Source: JBDTNL01 sp039933785
GTDB taxonomy: Bacteria; Acidobacteriota; Thermoanaerobaculia; Multivoradales; JAGPDF01
Length of the DNA stretch: 64,000 bases
Direction of reading: 5' to 3'
Assembly: GCA_039933785.1 (NCBI GenBank)
Contig: JBDTNL010000012.1
Location: forward strand, 6,625 to 70,624
Shown here: piece by piece, positions 9,055 to 17,087 of the stretch
Numbering within the stretch: the stretch's first letter is position 1
Layout of the letters: each line of letters opens with the position of its first letter
Notes under the pieces: generated by a model
What the model was told of the DNA's origin: nothing
Database searches by the model: none
The model's input: only the letters and a program-made list of their open reading frames with translations
Translations under genes and position numbers: made by a program

Positions 9055-9438
9055 ATGCCGCGTATCGCCTGGGCCAGCGCGGGGTTGACAGCTCTCCTCG
9101 CCGCGCTGGCTCTTCGTATTTACCCCCTGGCCGAGGACGGCAAGTCGTCCCTCTGTTTCGTCCGCCGCTTCGTCGGGCTCCCGTGCCCGGGGTGCGGCAT
9201 GACACGCGCGTTCGCCGCCCTGGCGCATGGAGATCTGGCCGCGGCTTGGCATTGGCACCCGCTCTCGCCCGCGGTCGCGGCCGAGCTCTTTCTCGGCTGG
9301 CTGGTGTGGGGATTGTGGGCTCTGAGCGGTCGATGGCTCTTGACCCGCCGCGCGGTTAACCTGACCCTGGCCGGCAACGGCGTGGCGCTGCTCGTCGTCT
9401 GGTTCTGGCGTCTGGCAACAGATAGCCTGCCTTGGTGA
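9055..9438 (+). CDS. DUF2752 family membrane protein
   Basis: 127 residues with three predicted membrane segments. The diagnostic motif LPCPGCGMTRAFAALAHGD occurs near residues 43-62; Cys-Pro-Gly-Cys-Gly followed by Thr-Arg-Ala defines DUF2752. The conserved cysteines suggest metal binding or redox activity, but no function is established. ATG at 9055 is chosen; an in-frame TTG three codons upstream (9046) is possible. The stop overlaps the start of the following yidD gene. Confidence 0.82.
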   Translation: MPRIAWASAGLTALLAALALRIYPLAEDGKSSLCFVRRFVGLPCPGCGMTRAFAALAHGDLAAAWHWHPLSPAVAAELFLGWLVWGLWALSGRWLLTRRAVNLTLAGNGVALLVVWFWRLATDSLPW

Positions 9439-9773
9439 GTGCTCCCGTGCCTCAGCCGATGCCGGCCCGACGGATTCGGCAATGGAAAGCCGGCCTGGTT
9501 CTGATCGCACTGCTGTTTGGCGTGGACCTCTTCCGGGCCCCGGAGAAGCAATGGTCGGCGCGGCTCCTGCTGGGGTCTATCCATGCCTATCAGGCGACTC
9601 TTTCCCCCCTGATGCCCAAGCTGGGCGTGCGCTGCCGCTTCACCCCCAGCTGTAGCCACTACGCCGAGGGCGCCGTAGCCAAGTACGGGGCCTTGGTGGG
9701 GTCTGCCCGGGCAGCTTGGCGGGTGCTTCGTTGCGGGCCGTGGACACCCGCCGGCACCAGCGATCCGCCCTAG
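9435..9773 (+). CDS. yidD: membrane protein insertion efficiency factor YidD
   Basis: 112 residues. The core LGVRCRFTPSCSHYAEGAVAKYG, followed by RCGPW, is diagnostic of YidD (formerly DUF37). YidD is a small amphipathic protein that assists YidC-dependent insertion at the inner membrane. It has an unusual hydrophobic N-terminal extension (about residues 18-35) that could be a membrane anchor. GTG at 9435 overlaps the DUF2752 stop. yidD usually sits beside rnpA, rpmH and yidC; here it lies among small membrane-protein genes instead, so the location is atypical. Confidence 0.9.
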   Translation: MSAPVPQPMPARRIRQWKAGLVLIALLFGVDLFRAPEKQWSARLLLGSIHAYQATLSPLMPKLGVRCRFTPSCSHYAEGAVAKYGALVGSARAAWRVLRCGPWTPAGTSDPP

Positions 9774-9783
9774 AGCGCGTCCC

Positions 9784-12078
9784 GTGGCATCAGGCGTACA
9801 ATTTGAGGCCTTGCGCGGTCGATTGAACACACGCTGGGTCGCAGCGCTGCTGTGCCTGCTGGTCGTCGGATTGCTGTATTTCCAGATCCACGACGCGGCG
9901 CGCAGCGCCGGCAGGCGGATCGGCTTCGATTCACAACCTGAACAGGGCGGGATCCGGGTCGGCGTCGTCCAAACCAACATGGCGGGCGAACGCGCCGGCC
10001 TGCAGCGGGGCGACTTGCTGGTCGCGGTCGACGGACAGCGGCTCGAGAACCAGGACGACTACGACTTCGTGGCCTCTGGGTTCGAGCGCGATCGGATCGC
10101 GAAGTTCGACGTTCTGCGAGCCGGGCATCGGCTGGAGCTCGCGGTCTTGCCGGGCGCTCCGTTCCCCTGGCGCGACATCGCCACCAACCTGTTGGTGTGC
10201 CTCGGGTATTTCGTGCTGTCCCTTCTGGCGCTGCCGCTGGCAATGACCGACGCCCGGGCGCGGCTGCTTTTCCTGTTTGCCTTTGCGGTGACTGTCGAAC
10301 TCGCCATACCCGGAAATCCGATCGGGAATCCGACGCTCAAGATGGCAGTCGATGTCTTCATGTACGCACTGACCGGCGCGCAGATCGGCCTCGAGTTGCA
10401 TCTTGCGTCGGTCATTCCTGCGCCGCCACAGTGGCTCGAGCGCCGGCGCTTCATCATTCCCGGTTTCTACTTCTGCGGTCTGGTGCTTTCGGTCTTCCTG
10501 ATTTTCTCGTACTTCCTGGAGCTTCGTACGCCCAACCCATGGCCGTGGCGGTCGCTCACCGCGTTCAATCTGCTCAACAACGGCATCTTGCCGGTGTGGG
10601 CGGCGTCCGTCGTCGGGCTCCTCTTGCACAATGCCATCCGTGAACCGACGCCTCGCGGCCGTCAACAGGCCGCATTGGTGCTGCTCGGCGTGCTGCCGTG
10701 GTTTCTGTACGTTGCCGCGGGTCTGATCTTCACCCTCCGAGCGGTCGAGCTCCCGATCTGGATCTCGAATCTTCAGCCATGGGCCCTGCTCACCTATCCG
10801 GTGGCGGTCTTCGTGGCGATCTTTCGCTACCGATTGTTCAATCTCGAGGCCGTGGTGCGGCGAACCCTCGTCTACACGCTGCTCACGGGGCTTTTGGTGC
10901 TCGTCTTCTACACCACCGTTGGCGCGGGCGGCGTGCTCTTCTCCGAGTGGCTCGACGCTGGCCGTGGATCGGTATGGGTCGTATCCGCGGCGACCCTCCT
11001 GCTCGGCCTGCTGTTCGCACCCCTGCGCCGCATGCTGCAGCGCATGATCGAACGACGATTCTTCCCCGAGCGCCATGCCCTGCGGCAGCGTCTGATCTCG
11101 CTCGCCGAGGAACTGCCTGCGCTCGGTCAAGTGCCGCGCATGGGCCGTCACCTGGCACAGCGGCTGGCGGAAATCTTCGAGCTCAAGAGCGCGTCGGTGC
11201 TCCTCGCGGATCCCAAGAGCGGGCTCCTGGTGAGTGTGGCGACTGGCGGCGAGGCCCGGGTCAGCGACGGCGAGTTGTCGCTCCTGCTCTCGCCCGAGGA
11301 TCCGGGCATGGATCTGCTCCGGGTCAGCCGGCGGGCATTGCCGGTCGCACAGCTGGCGAAGAAGAGCGCGGCGCTGGCGCAACGCATGAACGCAGCGAGG
11401 GCAGTGCTGGCGGTGCCCCTGCTCAGCCACCACCGCTTGGTCGGCGTGCTGCTGCTCGGCGAACGCAAGACTAGCGCCGGCCGCGACGTACCGGCCGACG
11501 AGCTCGAGCTCTTGGATCTGGTGGCCAAGCACGCCGCGACGGTGTTCGAGAATGCGCGACTGTTCGAGTCCGCGACGTACGAAGAGCTCACCGGCCTGCT
11601 GCGGCGCGAGGCGATCCTCGAGGTGCTCGACAAGGAGCTCCATCGCGCCTTGCGGTACCAACGGCCGCTCACTCTGGGCATGGCCGACCTCGACCACTTC
11701 AAGCGTGTGAACGACACCCACGGGCATCTGGCCGGCGATACGCTGTTGAAGCGAGTCTCACTCGCGCTGGTATCCGGACTGCGGGGCACGGACTCGATCG
11801 GGCGCTTTGGCGGCGAGGAGTTCCTGATCGTTCTCCCAGAGACGCAACTCGAGGGCGCAACCGCGGTGGCCGAGAAGGTTCGGGGCCTGGTCGAGAGCAC
11901 CTCGACCTCGATGGAGGACGGCGCAGAAGTCCGACTGACGGTTTCGATCGGCCTCGCGACCCTGTCGGACGTCGAGGGACCGATCACGGCGGCGACACTC
12001 CTCGCGGTCGCCGACCGAGCGCTCTATCGAGCCAAGAACGCCGGGCGCAACCGCGTCGAGAGCGCCCTCGCCGTTTGA
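9784..12078 (+). CDS. membrane diguanylate cyclase with PDZ, GAF and GGDEF domains
   Basis: 764 residues. An N-terminal membrane segment (about 19-35) is followed by a PDZ-like domain (about 50-120, GVVQTNMAGERAGLQRGDLL) and about eight membrane helices (about 125-420). A GAF domain (about 440-600) and a GGDEF domain (about 605-760) follow. The active site reads GGEEF near 677, and RGTD lies exactly five residues before it, the canonical product-inhibition I-site. It should therefore be an active c-di-GMP synthase with feedback control. The periplasmic-type PDZ suggests sensing of unfolded or C-terminal peptides in the envelope, which is inference. Start GTG, 11 bases after yidD, probably in the same transcript. 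Confidence 0.9.
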   Translation: MASGVQFEALRGRLNTRWVAALLCLLVVGLLYFQIHDAARSAGRRIGFDSQPEQGGIRVGVVQTNMAGERAGLQRGDLLVAVDGQRLENQDDYDFVASGFERDRIAKFDVLRAGHRLELAVLPGAPFPWRDIATNLLVCLGYFVLSLLALPLAMTDARARLLFLFAFAVTVELAIPGNPIGNPTLKMAVDVFMYALTGAQIGLELHLASVIPAPPQWLERRRFIIPGFYFCGLVLSVFLIFSYFLELRTPNPWPWRSLTAFNLLNNGILPVWAASVVGLLLHNAIREPTPRGRQQAALVLLGVLPWFLYVAAGLIFTLRAVELPIWISNLQPWALLTYPVAVFVAIFRYRLFNLEAVVRRTLVYTLLTGLLVLVFYTTVGAGGVLFSEWLDAGRGSVWVVSAATLLLGLLFAPLRRMLQRMIERRFFPERHALRQRLISLAEELPALGQVPRMGRHLAQRLAEIFELKSASVLLADPKSGLLVSVATGGEARVSDGELSLLLSPEDPGMDLLRVSRRALPVAQLAKKSAALAQRMNAARAVLAVPLLSHHRLVGVLLLGERKTSAGRDVPADELELLDLVAKHAATVFENARLFESATYEELTGLLRREAILEVLDKELHRALRYQRPLTLGMADLDHFKRVNDTHGHLAGDTLLKRVSLALVSGLRGTDSIGRFGGEEFLIVLPETQLEGATAVAEKVRGLVESTSTSMEDGAEVRLTVSIGLATLSDVEGPITAATLLAVADRALYRAKNAGRNRVESALAV

Positions 12079-12103
12079 TTGGCTTTGGTAGCATGCGGCC
12101 GAC

Positions 12104-12454
12104 ATGGATTCGGTCGTTCTCACGGAGGTTCGTCGCCTGCCCGCCTCGCACGCCCTGCGGCTGACCTGGAGCGATCGCCACGGGGCCGAGTTCGACTACG
12201 ACTACCTGCGCGGTTGGTGTCCGTGTGCCCTGTGTCAGGGGCACCACAATCTAGAGGTTCTCTTCCACGCGCCGCCCGGGCCCGTAGCCGCGGGATCGAT
12301 TGAACCGGTCGGCAACTATGGGATTTCGATCGTGTGGTCCGATGGCCACGCGACCGGCATCTATCGCTTCGATTTCCTGCGCGAGCTCTGCCCCTGCGCG
12401 GACTGCCGGCGCTCTGGGCCGCCGCGACCTTTGGCTGCGGCCCCTGTTCGCTAG
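12104..12454 (+). CDS. DUF971 domain protein
   Basis: 116 residues. Two tryptophan/cysteine units, DYLRGWCPCALCQG and DFLRELCPCADCR, match the DUF971 (gamma-butyrobetaine hydroxylase N-terminal-like) fold, in which cysteines bind zinc or an iron-sulfur cluster. Stand-alone DUF971 proteins often sit near Fe-S or Mrp-type genes; that is not the case here. The biochemical function is unknown. No Shine-Dalgarno precedes the ATG, but TAGCAT lies nine bases upstream, consistent with a near-leaderless transcript. Confidence 0.82.
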   Translation: MDSVVLTEVRRLPASHALRLTWSDRHGAEFDYDYLRGWCPCALCQGHHNLEVLFHAPPGPVAAGSIEPVGNYGISIVWSDGHATGIYRFDFLRELCPCADCRRSGPPRPLAAAPVR

Positions 12455-12498
12455 TTGAATCTGTCGTCCACCTCAACCGCTTTACCAAGGAGACCCTG

Positions 12499-13071
12499 AT
12501 GAGCGTACTTCTTCTCCTCGCCGCGTTGGCCATGCCGATGAGCGCCGCCGACGCATCCGCCGCGGCTCCGGCTGCGAAGCCCCCCCATGTGCTGCTCGAG
12601 ACCTCGGTCGGAAGTATCGAGATCGAGCTCAACACCGCGAAGGCGCCGATTTCGGCGGAGAACTTCCTGCAGTACGTGAAGGCTGGGTTCTACGACGGTG
12701 TCATCTTCCACCGGGTGATCCCAGGTTTCATGATCCAGGGTGGCGGATTCGCCGCCGACATGCAGGAGAAGGCAACCCGCTCGCCGATCAAGAACGAGTC
12801 CAACAATGGCGTGTCGAATGCCCGTGGCACGCTCGCCATGGCGCGAACCAACGCGCCGGACAGCGCCGCGGCGCAGTTCTTCATCAACTTGGTCAACAAC
12901 TCGAACCTCGACTACCCGCGCGCGGCGGGGTCGGGATACGCGGTGTTCGGCAGGGTCGTTTCAGGCATGGACGTGGTCGACAAGATCGCCAAGGTGCAGA
13001 CAGCCACCCGCGGATCGTATGGAGACGTCCCGGTCGAGGCGGTGGTCATCAAGAAGGCGACCGTACAGTAG
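12499..13071 (+). CDS. cyclophilin-type peptidyl-prolyl cis-trans isomerase, exported
   Basis: 190 residues. A short signal peptide (about 1-20) is followed by a complete cyclophilin domain: FHRVIPGFMIQGGGF (about 72-86), GTLAMART and SAAAQFFINLVNN. It catalyses proline isomerisation, probably in the periplasm. ATG at 12499 is chosen because AAGGAG precedes it and the hydrophobic N-terminus starts there; the upstream open frame overlaps the DUF971 gene. Convergent with the cold-shock gene across a GC-rich hairpin. Confidence 0.92.
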   Translation: MSVLLLLAALAMPMSAADASAAAPAAKPPHVLLETSVGSIEIELNTAKAPISAENFLQYVKAGFYDGVIFHRVIPGFMIQGGGFAADMQEKATRSPIKNESNNGVSNARGTLAMARTNAPDSAAAQFFINLVNNSNLDYPRAAGSGYAVFGRVVSGMDVVDKIAKVQTATRGSYGDVPVEAVVIKKATVQ

Positions 13072-13099
13072 TCGGTCGCCAAACGACGGGAAAGCGAAT

Positions 13100-13128
13100 C
13101 GAGGCGCCGGTCGAGGGTCGGTGCCTCG
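13100..13128. terminator. GC-rich hairpin between convergent genes
   Basis: Ten-pair stem (13100-13109 with 13119-13128, one G-T pair) and a nine-base loop between the cyclophilin and csp stops. It has no T-run, so it would need Rho or act only as an RNA end stabiliser. Confidence 0.4.
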
Positions 13129-13134
13129 CCTCGC

Positions 13135-13341
13135 TCAAGAAATGCGCGCGACGTTGCGAGCCTGCAGGCCCTTGGGTCCGTCGACGACCTCGAAGCTCAC
13201 TCGATCACCCTCGTTGAGACTACGAAAGCCATCGGCGAGGATCGCCGTGTGGTGCACGAAGACATCCGCACCGTTCTCGCGCGAGATGAAGCCGTAGCCC
13301 TTCGCGTTGTTGAACCACTTCACAGTGCCTTGCTCGGTCAT
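13135..13341 (-). CDS. cold-shock domain protein
   Basis: 68 residues, a single cold-shock (OB) domain with both RNA-binding motifs intact: KGYGFI (RNP1) and VFVHHTAI (RNP2). It is a nucleic-acid chaperone that melts RNA structure. GGGAG precedes the ATG. It lies downstream of the tRNA-Leu terminator on the same strand, with a leader region of about 110 bases that may hold its own promoter and a temperature-responsive leader; no specific element could be identified there. Confidence 0.95.
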   Translation of the reverse strand: MTEQGTVKWFNNAKGYGFISRENGADVFVHHTAILADGFRSLNEGDRVSFEVVDGPKGLQARNVARIS

Positions 13342-13453
13342 GCGTCGACTCCCAGTGCAACGGGTTGTTGAGACCCGCCATCGCGACTAGGGACGGTCGC
13401 GGCGCTTGCTACCGTTCATGCTTGGCTGCGGGAAACAATCGCACCCCAGGCCC

Positions 13454-13490
13454 CAAAAAGCAATACGGAACCCCCAAAAACGAGGTTCCG
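13454..13490 (-). terminator. Rho-independent terminator after tRNA-Leu
   Basis: On the minus strand a stem CGGAACCTC/GGGGTTCCG (nine pairs, one G-T) with a seven-base GTTTTTG loop is followed by TATTGCTTTTT. It lies about 20 bases past the tRNA 3' end and closes the gap-pgk-tpiA-secG-tRNA unit. Confidence 0.8.
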
Positions 13491-13508
13491 CGGTAACTCA
13501 GGAGGGAT

Positions 13509-13593
<85 letters not shown>

Positions 13594-13610
13594 CTGCTTT
13601 TGAAACCAAT

Positions 13611-13985
13611 CTACTTCGGCGGCTGAGCCGGCTGAGGAGCCGGGGCCACGGGTGGGGCCACAGGTGCGACTGCGGGAGCACTCGTCGGAGCGGTGGCCGG
13701 CACGCTGACCGGCGCACTTGCTGGCTTGTCTTTCAACCCGCTCATGACGGAGCCGCGGCTGCCGCCCTGCAGGATCGCAAGCGTCAACACCGTGAAGATG
13801 AACATCACGAACGAGGCCACGGTGAGTTTGTGCAGGAGCGTCGATGCTCCCCGGGCGCCGAAGGCGGTCATGGTACCGCCGCCACCGAACACCGAAAGGT
13901 CGGCACCCTTGCCCTGCTGGACCAGCACGACCAGGATCAAGAACACGCAAACGATGACGTGAAGAAAATACAGCAGATAAATCAC
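13611..13985 (-). CDS. secG: preprotein translocase subunit SecG
   Basis: 124 residues. Two membrane helices (about 1-20 and 50-72) flank the conserved cytoplasmic loop LVQQGKGADLSVFGGGG, the signature of SecG, the small SecYEG subunit that speeds protein export. The C-terminal third is a Pro/Ala/Val tail, longer than in E. coli and of low complexity. GTG at 13985 is chosen because the first membrane helix starts there and GGAGG lies upstream; the open frame before it is the shadow of tpiA. The order gap-pgk-tpiA-secG-tRNA-Leu is common in bacteria and supports the call. Confidence 0.92.
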   Translation of the reverse strand: MIYLLYFLHVIVCVFLILVVLVQQGKGADLSVFGGGGTMTAFGARGASTLLHKLTVASFVMFIFTVLTLAILQGGSRGSVMSGLKDKPASAPVSVPATAPTSAPAVAPVAPPVAPAPQPAQPPK

Positions 13986-14028
13986 GATGCCCGGGGCCTC
14001 CGCTAGCTGGGGTTCGCTCCGCCGATGC

Positions 14029-14796
14029 TCAGGCGGAGCCGGAAACTCCAAGGATATCAAGGAACTTGCCGGCGTCAAGGCTGGCTCCGCCGACGAGGAA
14101 ACCATCCACCTCCGCCGAACGGTAGAGCTCGGCCGCATTGACCGGGGTGACCGAGCCGCCGTAGACCAGCCGCGTCTGGCTGGCAATTCGCTCGCCGTAG
14201 AGTGCCGACAGCCGGCGGCGCAGGAAGACGTGGGTTTCGGCGGCGATCTCAGGTGTGGCGGTCTCTCCCGTCCCGATGGCCCAGACGGGCTCGTAGGCGA
14301 TCGCGAAGCGCGACGGCCGCGACACCAGACCCGCCGCGAGCTGCCGCTCCAGAACCGAGAACGTCTTGCCGCTGTGACGCTCTTCGCGCCGTTCGCCGAT
14401 GCAAAGCAAGGGAATCAGCCCGGCACGCTCCGCCGCCGCGACCTTGCGCCCCACCAGATCGTCGCTCTCGCCATGGTCCCGCCGTCGCTCACTATGGCCG
14501 CAGAGGACCCACGAGCAGCCGGCGTCTCGGAGCTGGGGTCCGGCAACATCACCGGTGAAGGCGCCGTGGTCTTCCGGATGCAGATCCTGTCCACCGAGCG
14601 CAACGCCCGGCGCATGGGCGCCGATCGCCCACGAGGCGCTGGAAAGCAGGGGGTGAGAGGGAAAAAGCACCACCTGCGCGACCGGCGTTCCGAGGCCTTC
14701 GCCGAGGATACGGCAGAACGCCTCGACGTCCGCGCGCAGCAGGTGCATCTTCCAGTTGGCCGCGATCAGCGGGCGCCGTCCTCCCGAGCTGCTCAT
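14029..14796 (-). CDS. tpiA: triosephosphate isomerase
   Basis: 255 residues. Interconverts dihydroxyacetone phosphate and glyceraldehyde 3-phosphate. The TIM-barrel motifs are present: N-terminal PLIAANWKMH, CGHSERR with the catalytic His, and AYEPVWAIGTG with the catalytic Glu and loop 6. The phosphate-binding YGGSV and GFLVGGASL close the barrel. ATG at 14796 overlaps the pgk stop (ATGA), which fixes the start. The longer open frame is out of line with the family. Confidence 0.97.
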   Translation of the reverse strand: MSSSGGRRPLIAANWKMHLLRADVEAFCRILGEGLGTPVAQVVLFPSHPLLSSASWAIGAHAPGVALGGQDLHPEDHGAFTGDVAGPQLRDAGCSWVLCGHSERRRDHGESDDLVGRKVAAAERAGLIPLLCIGERREERHSGKTFSVLERQLAAGLVSRPSRFAIAYEPVWAIGTGETATPEIAAETHVFLRRRLSALYGERIASQTRLVYGGSVTPVNAAELYRSAEVDGFLVGGASLDAGKFLDILGVSGSA

Positions 14797-15998
14797 TCGC
14801 GCTCCAGAATCGCCACGCCGGGGAGAGTCTTGCCAGCAAGGAATTCGAGCGCTGCGCCGCCACCCGTGGAGACATGGCCAAGTTGGCCGAGAACACCCGC
14901 CTGGCGCGCCGCGGCGATGGTCTCGCCGCCGCCTGCGACCGTCCAGCCAGCGCATTGACCGACGGCATCGGCCGCCGCGCGCGTGCCGGCGTCGAAGGGC
15001 GGCTTCTCGAACACGCCGAGCGGTCCATTCCAGAACAGGGTTCGGGCTCGGGCGATGGCGGCGGCGAAACGCTCGCGGGTCGCCGGCCCGATGTCTACCG
15101 CCTTCATCCCGCCGGGAATGGCGTCCACCGCGACGACTTCGATTCGTCGTGGCGCACCCAGGTCGTCGGTGACCACCAGGTCGTTGGGCAACAGGACCTC
15201 AGTGCCCTGCGCCGCGGCTCGGACGAGGATTTCGCGCGCCAGGTCGAGCCGGTCGCGCTCGAACAACGAGTCCTTGAGGTCCAAGCCTCGGGCCGCGAGA
15301 AACGTGTTCGCCATCCCTCCGCCGACCATCAGGCAATCCAATCGCGGGAGCAGGTTCTCCAACGTGTCGATCTTGTCCTCGATCTTGGCGCCGCCGAGCA
15401 ACGCGGCGAAGGGCTTCTCCGGCGAGTCCAGGAGGCGCGACAGGGCAACGACCTCCCGCACGAGCAATCGACCCGCGGCTTTACTTGCACTGCGCGCCGC
15501 GACACCGACCACCGAGGCGTGCGCGCGATGCGCGCTGCCGAACGCGTCGTCGACGTAGACACCGCGTGGCCCGATGAGCGCCATCAGCGCATCCACGAAG
15601 GCCGGATCGTTCTTCTCTTCGCCCGCGTGATAGCGCAGATTCTCGAGCAGGCAGACGCCACCGTCAAAGAGCGCCGCCGCGGCGCGTTCGGCAGCCCCGC
15701 CGACGGAGTCTTCGGCAAAGGAAACCGCGGAGCCCAACAGCTCGGCAAGCGTGCCCGCCACAGGCCGCAGGCTGTACCTCGGATTGGGCTCTCCCTTGGG
15801 GCGGCCGCAGTGGGAGGCGAGCAGGATCCGCCCTCCGGCGGCGATCAATTCACGCAGCGTCGGCAGCGATTCCTCGAGCCGCTGCACGTCGAGCACGCGC
15901 CCATCCTTGAACGGCACGTTGTAGTCCACGCGCACGAACACTCGCCGCCCGCGGAGCGTCGAAAGGTCGAGATCTTCCAGAGTGAGCAAGCGGCGCAT
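14793..15998 (-). CDS. pgk: phosphoglycerate kinase
   Basis: 401 residues, full length. Transfers phosphate from 1,3-bisphosphoglycerate to ADP. Seen: RVDYNVPF near residue 23, ASHCGRPKG, LLENLRYHAGEEKNDPAF, LLGGAKIEDKI, LMVGGGMANTFL, WNGPLGVFE and the glycine-rich STGGGAALEFLAG. The start ATG at 15998 shares one base with the gap stop (TGATG), preceded by GGGAGGGG, so this start is preferred over the in-frame one 18 codons upstream. Confidence 0.97.
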   Translation of the reverse strand: MRRLLTLEDLDLSTLRGRRVFVRVDYNVPFKDGRVLDVQRLEESLPTLRELIAAGGRILLASHCGRPKGEPNPRYSLRPVAGTLAELLGSAVSFAEDSVGGAAERAAAALFDGGVCLLENLRYHAGEEKNDPAFVDALMALIGPRGVYVDDAFGSAHRAHASVVGVAARSASKAAGRLLVREVVALSRLLDSPEKPFAALLGGAKIEDKIDTLENLLPRLDCLMVGGGMANTFLAARGLDLKDSLFERDRLDLAREILVRAAAQGTEVLLPNDLVVTDDLGAPRRIEVVAVDAIPGGMKAVDIGPATRERFAAAIARARTLFWNGPLGVFEKPPFDAGTRAAADAVGQCAGWTVAGGGETIAAARQAGVLGQLGHVSTGGGAALEFLAGKTLPGVAILERE

Positions 15999-17008
15999 CA
16001 AGCCCCTCCCATGTGACTCACCAGATCGAGCAGACGATTCGTGTAGCCCCATTCATTGTCGTACCACGAGACGATCCGCACGAGGCGGTCGCCGGCGCGC
16101 TGCAGCAGTGGCAAGTCGACGACCGCGGAAAGCGGCTCGCCGATGAAATCCGACGAGACCAGGGGCTCGTCGGTGACTCCGAGAATGCCGGCGAGATCCG
16201 TCGCCGCGGCGAGGCGGTAGGCCGCCGCCAGCTCTTCCAGTGTGGCGGCGTTCTGCAGCTGCACCGTCAAGTCCACCAGCGACCCCGCCGCCACGGGCAC
16301 GCGCATCGCGAGGCCCTCGACTCGACCCTCGAGCTCCGGCAGCACCAAACCGATCGAGCTGATGGCGTCGCTCGTCGTCGGAATGATGTTGGCTCCGGCG
16401 GCGCGGGCGCGGCGCGGGTCGGCATGCGGCATGTCAACCAGATTTTGGCTGTTGGTGTAGCAATGCACGGTGTTCATCAACGCAAAGTCGACGCCGAAGC
16501 GGCGCAGCGGCACCGCGATGCTCGCGGCGAGGCAATTGGTAGTGCACGAGGCGTTGCTCACCACTTGATGGCGTCGCGGGTCGTAGTCACGGTGATTGAT
16601 GCCGACGCAAAATGTGGCGTCGACGTCGTCCGCGGTGGCGGAGACGATCACGCGCTGCACTCCGCGTGCGAGATGAGCCGCCGCCATGGCTCGCGAGCGG
16701 AATCGCCCGGTCGCTTCGATGACGATCTGCGGCGGGCCGCCCTCGATGCGATCCCAGGGAATCTCCGCCGGCACGCTGCCACGGAAAATCCTGAGCGGAC
16801 GCCCATCGATGCGCAGGCCGTCGGCTTCGATCTCGAGCCGACCCGGGAAGCGACCGTGGATGGTGTCGTGTTGGACCAGTCGGGCGAGCTGTTCGGGGTC
16901 GGCCTGGTCATTGGCAGCCACGAGCTCGAGGTCCGGGCGCTCGCGGGCCACCCGGATGAGTGCCCGACCGATGCGACCGAGACCGTTGATTGCGAAGCGG
17001 ATTCCCAT
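15998..17008 (-). CDS. gap: glyceraldehyde-3-phosphate dehydrogenase, type I
   Basis: 336 residues. Oxidative phosphorylation of glyceraldehyde 3-phosphate with NAD(P). The Rossmann motif INGLGRIGR is at the N-terminus. The catalytic block SNASCTTNCLA with its active-site cysteine lies near 150, and SWYDNEWGYTNR is near the C-terminus. First gene of the gap-pgk-tpiA-secG unit. No good Shine-Dalgarno lies before the ATG. TACACT about 30 bases upstream on the minus strand is a possible -10, but the -35 is unclear. Divergent from tsaD. Confidence 0.97.
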   Translation of the reverse strand: MGIRFAINGLGRIGRALIRVARERPDLELVAANDQADPEQLARLVQHDTIHGRFPGRLEIEADGLRIDGRPLRIFRGSVPAEIPWDRIEGGPPQIVIEATGRFRSRAMAAAHLARGVQRVIVSATADDVDATFCVGINHRDYDPRRHQVVSNASCTTNCLAASIAVPLRRFGVDFALMNTVHCYTNSQNLVDMPHADPRRARAAGANIIPTTSDAISSIGLVLPELEGRVEGLAMRVPVAAGSLVDLTVQLQNAATLEELAAAYRLAAATDLAGILGVTDEPLVSSDFIGEPLSAVVDLPLLQRAGDRLVRIVSWYDNEWGYTNRLLDLVSHMGGA

Positions 17009-17052
17009 GGCTTTTGGGCTTTGTTGCGGAACGGCGCAAGTGTATCAGGGGG

Positions 17053-17081
17053 TTGCGCTCCCCAAGCTCAGAGCTTAGCCT
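17053..17081 (+). promoter_or_regulatory. candidate promoter giving a leaderless tsaD transcript
   Basis: TTGCGC (17053-17058), 17-base spacer, TAGCCT (17076-17081), then only six bases to the GTG start at 17088. No Shine-Dalgarno is present. Confidence 0.45.
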
Positions 17082-17087
17082 CCAAGA

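Noticed and set aside
8236..9510. A 725-codon minus-strand frame extending ppk2 far upstream
   Set aside because: The extension is antisense to DUF4870, DUF4190 and DUF2752 genes and contains no family motif; the PPK2 start at 8235 has its own ribosome site.
9931..11727. 598-codon minus-strand frame across the GGDEF gene
   Set aside because: Antisense shadow; no recognisable motif.
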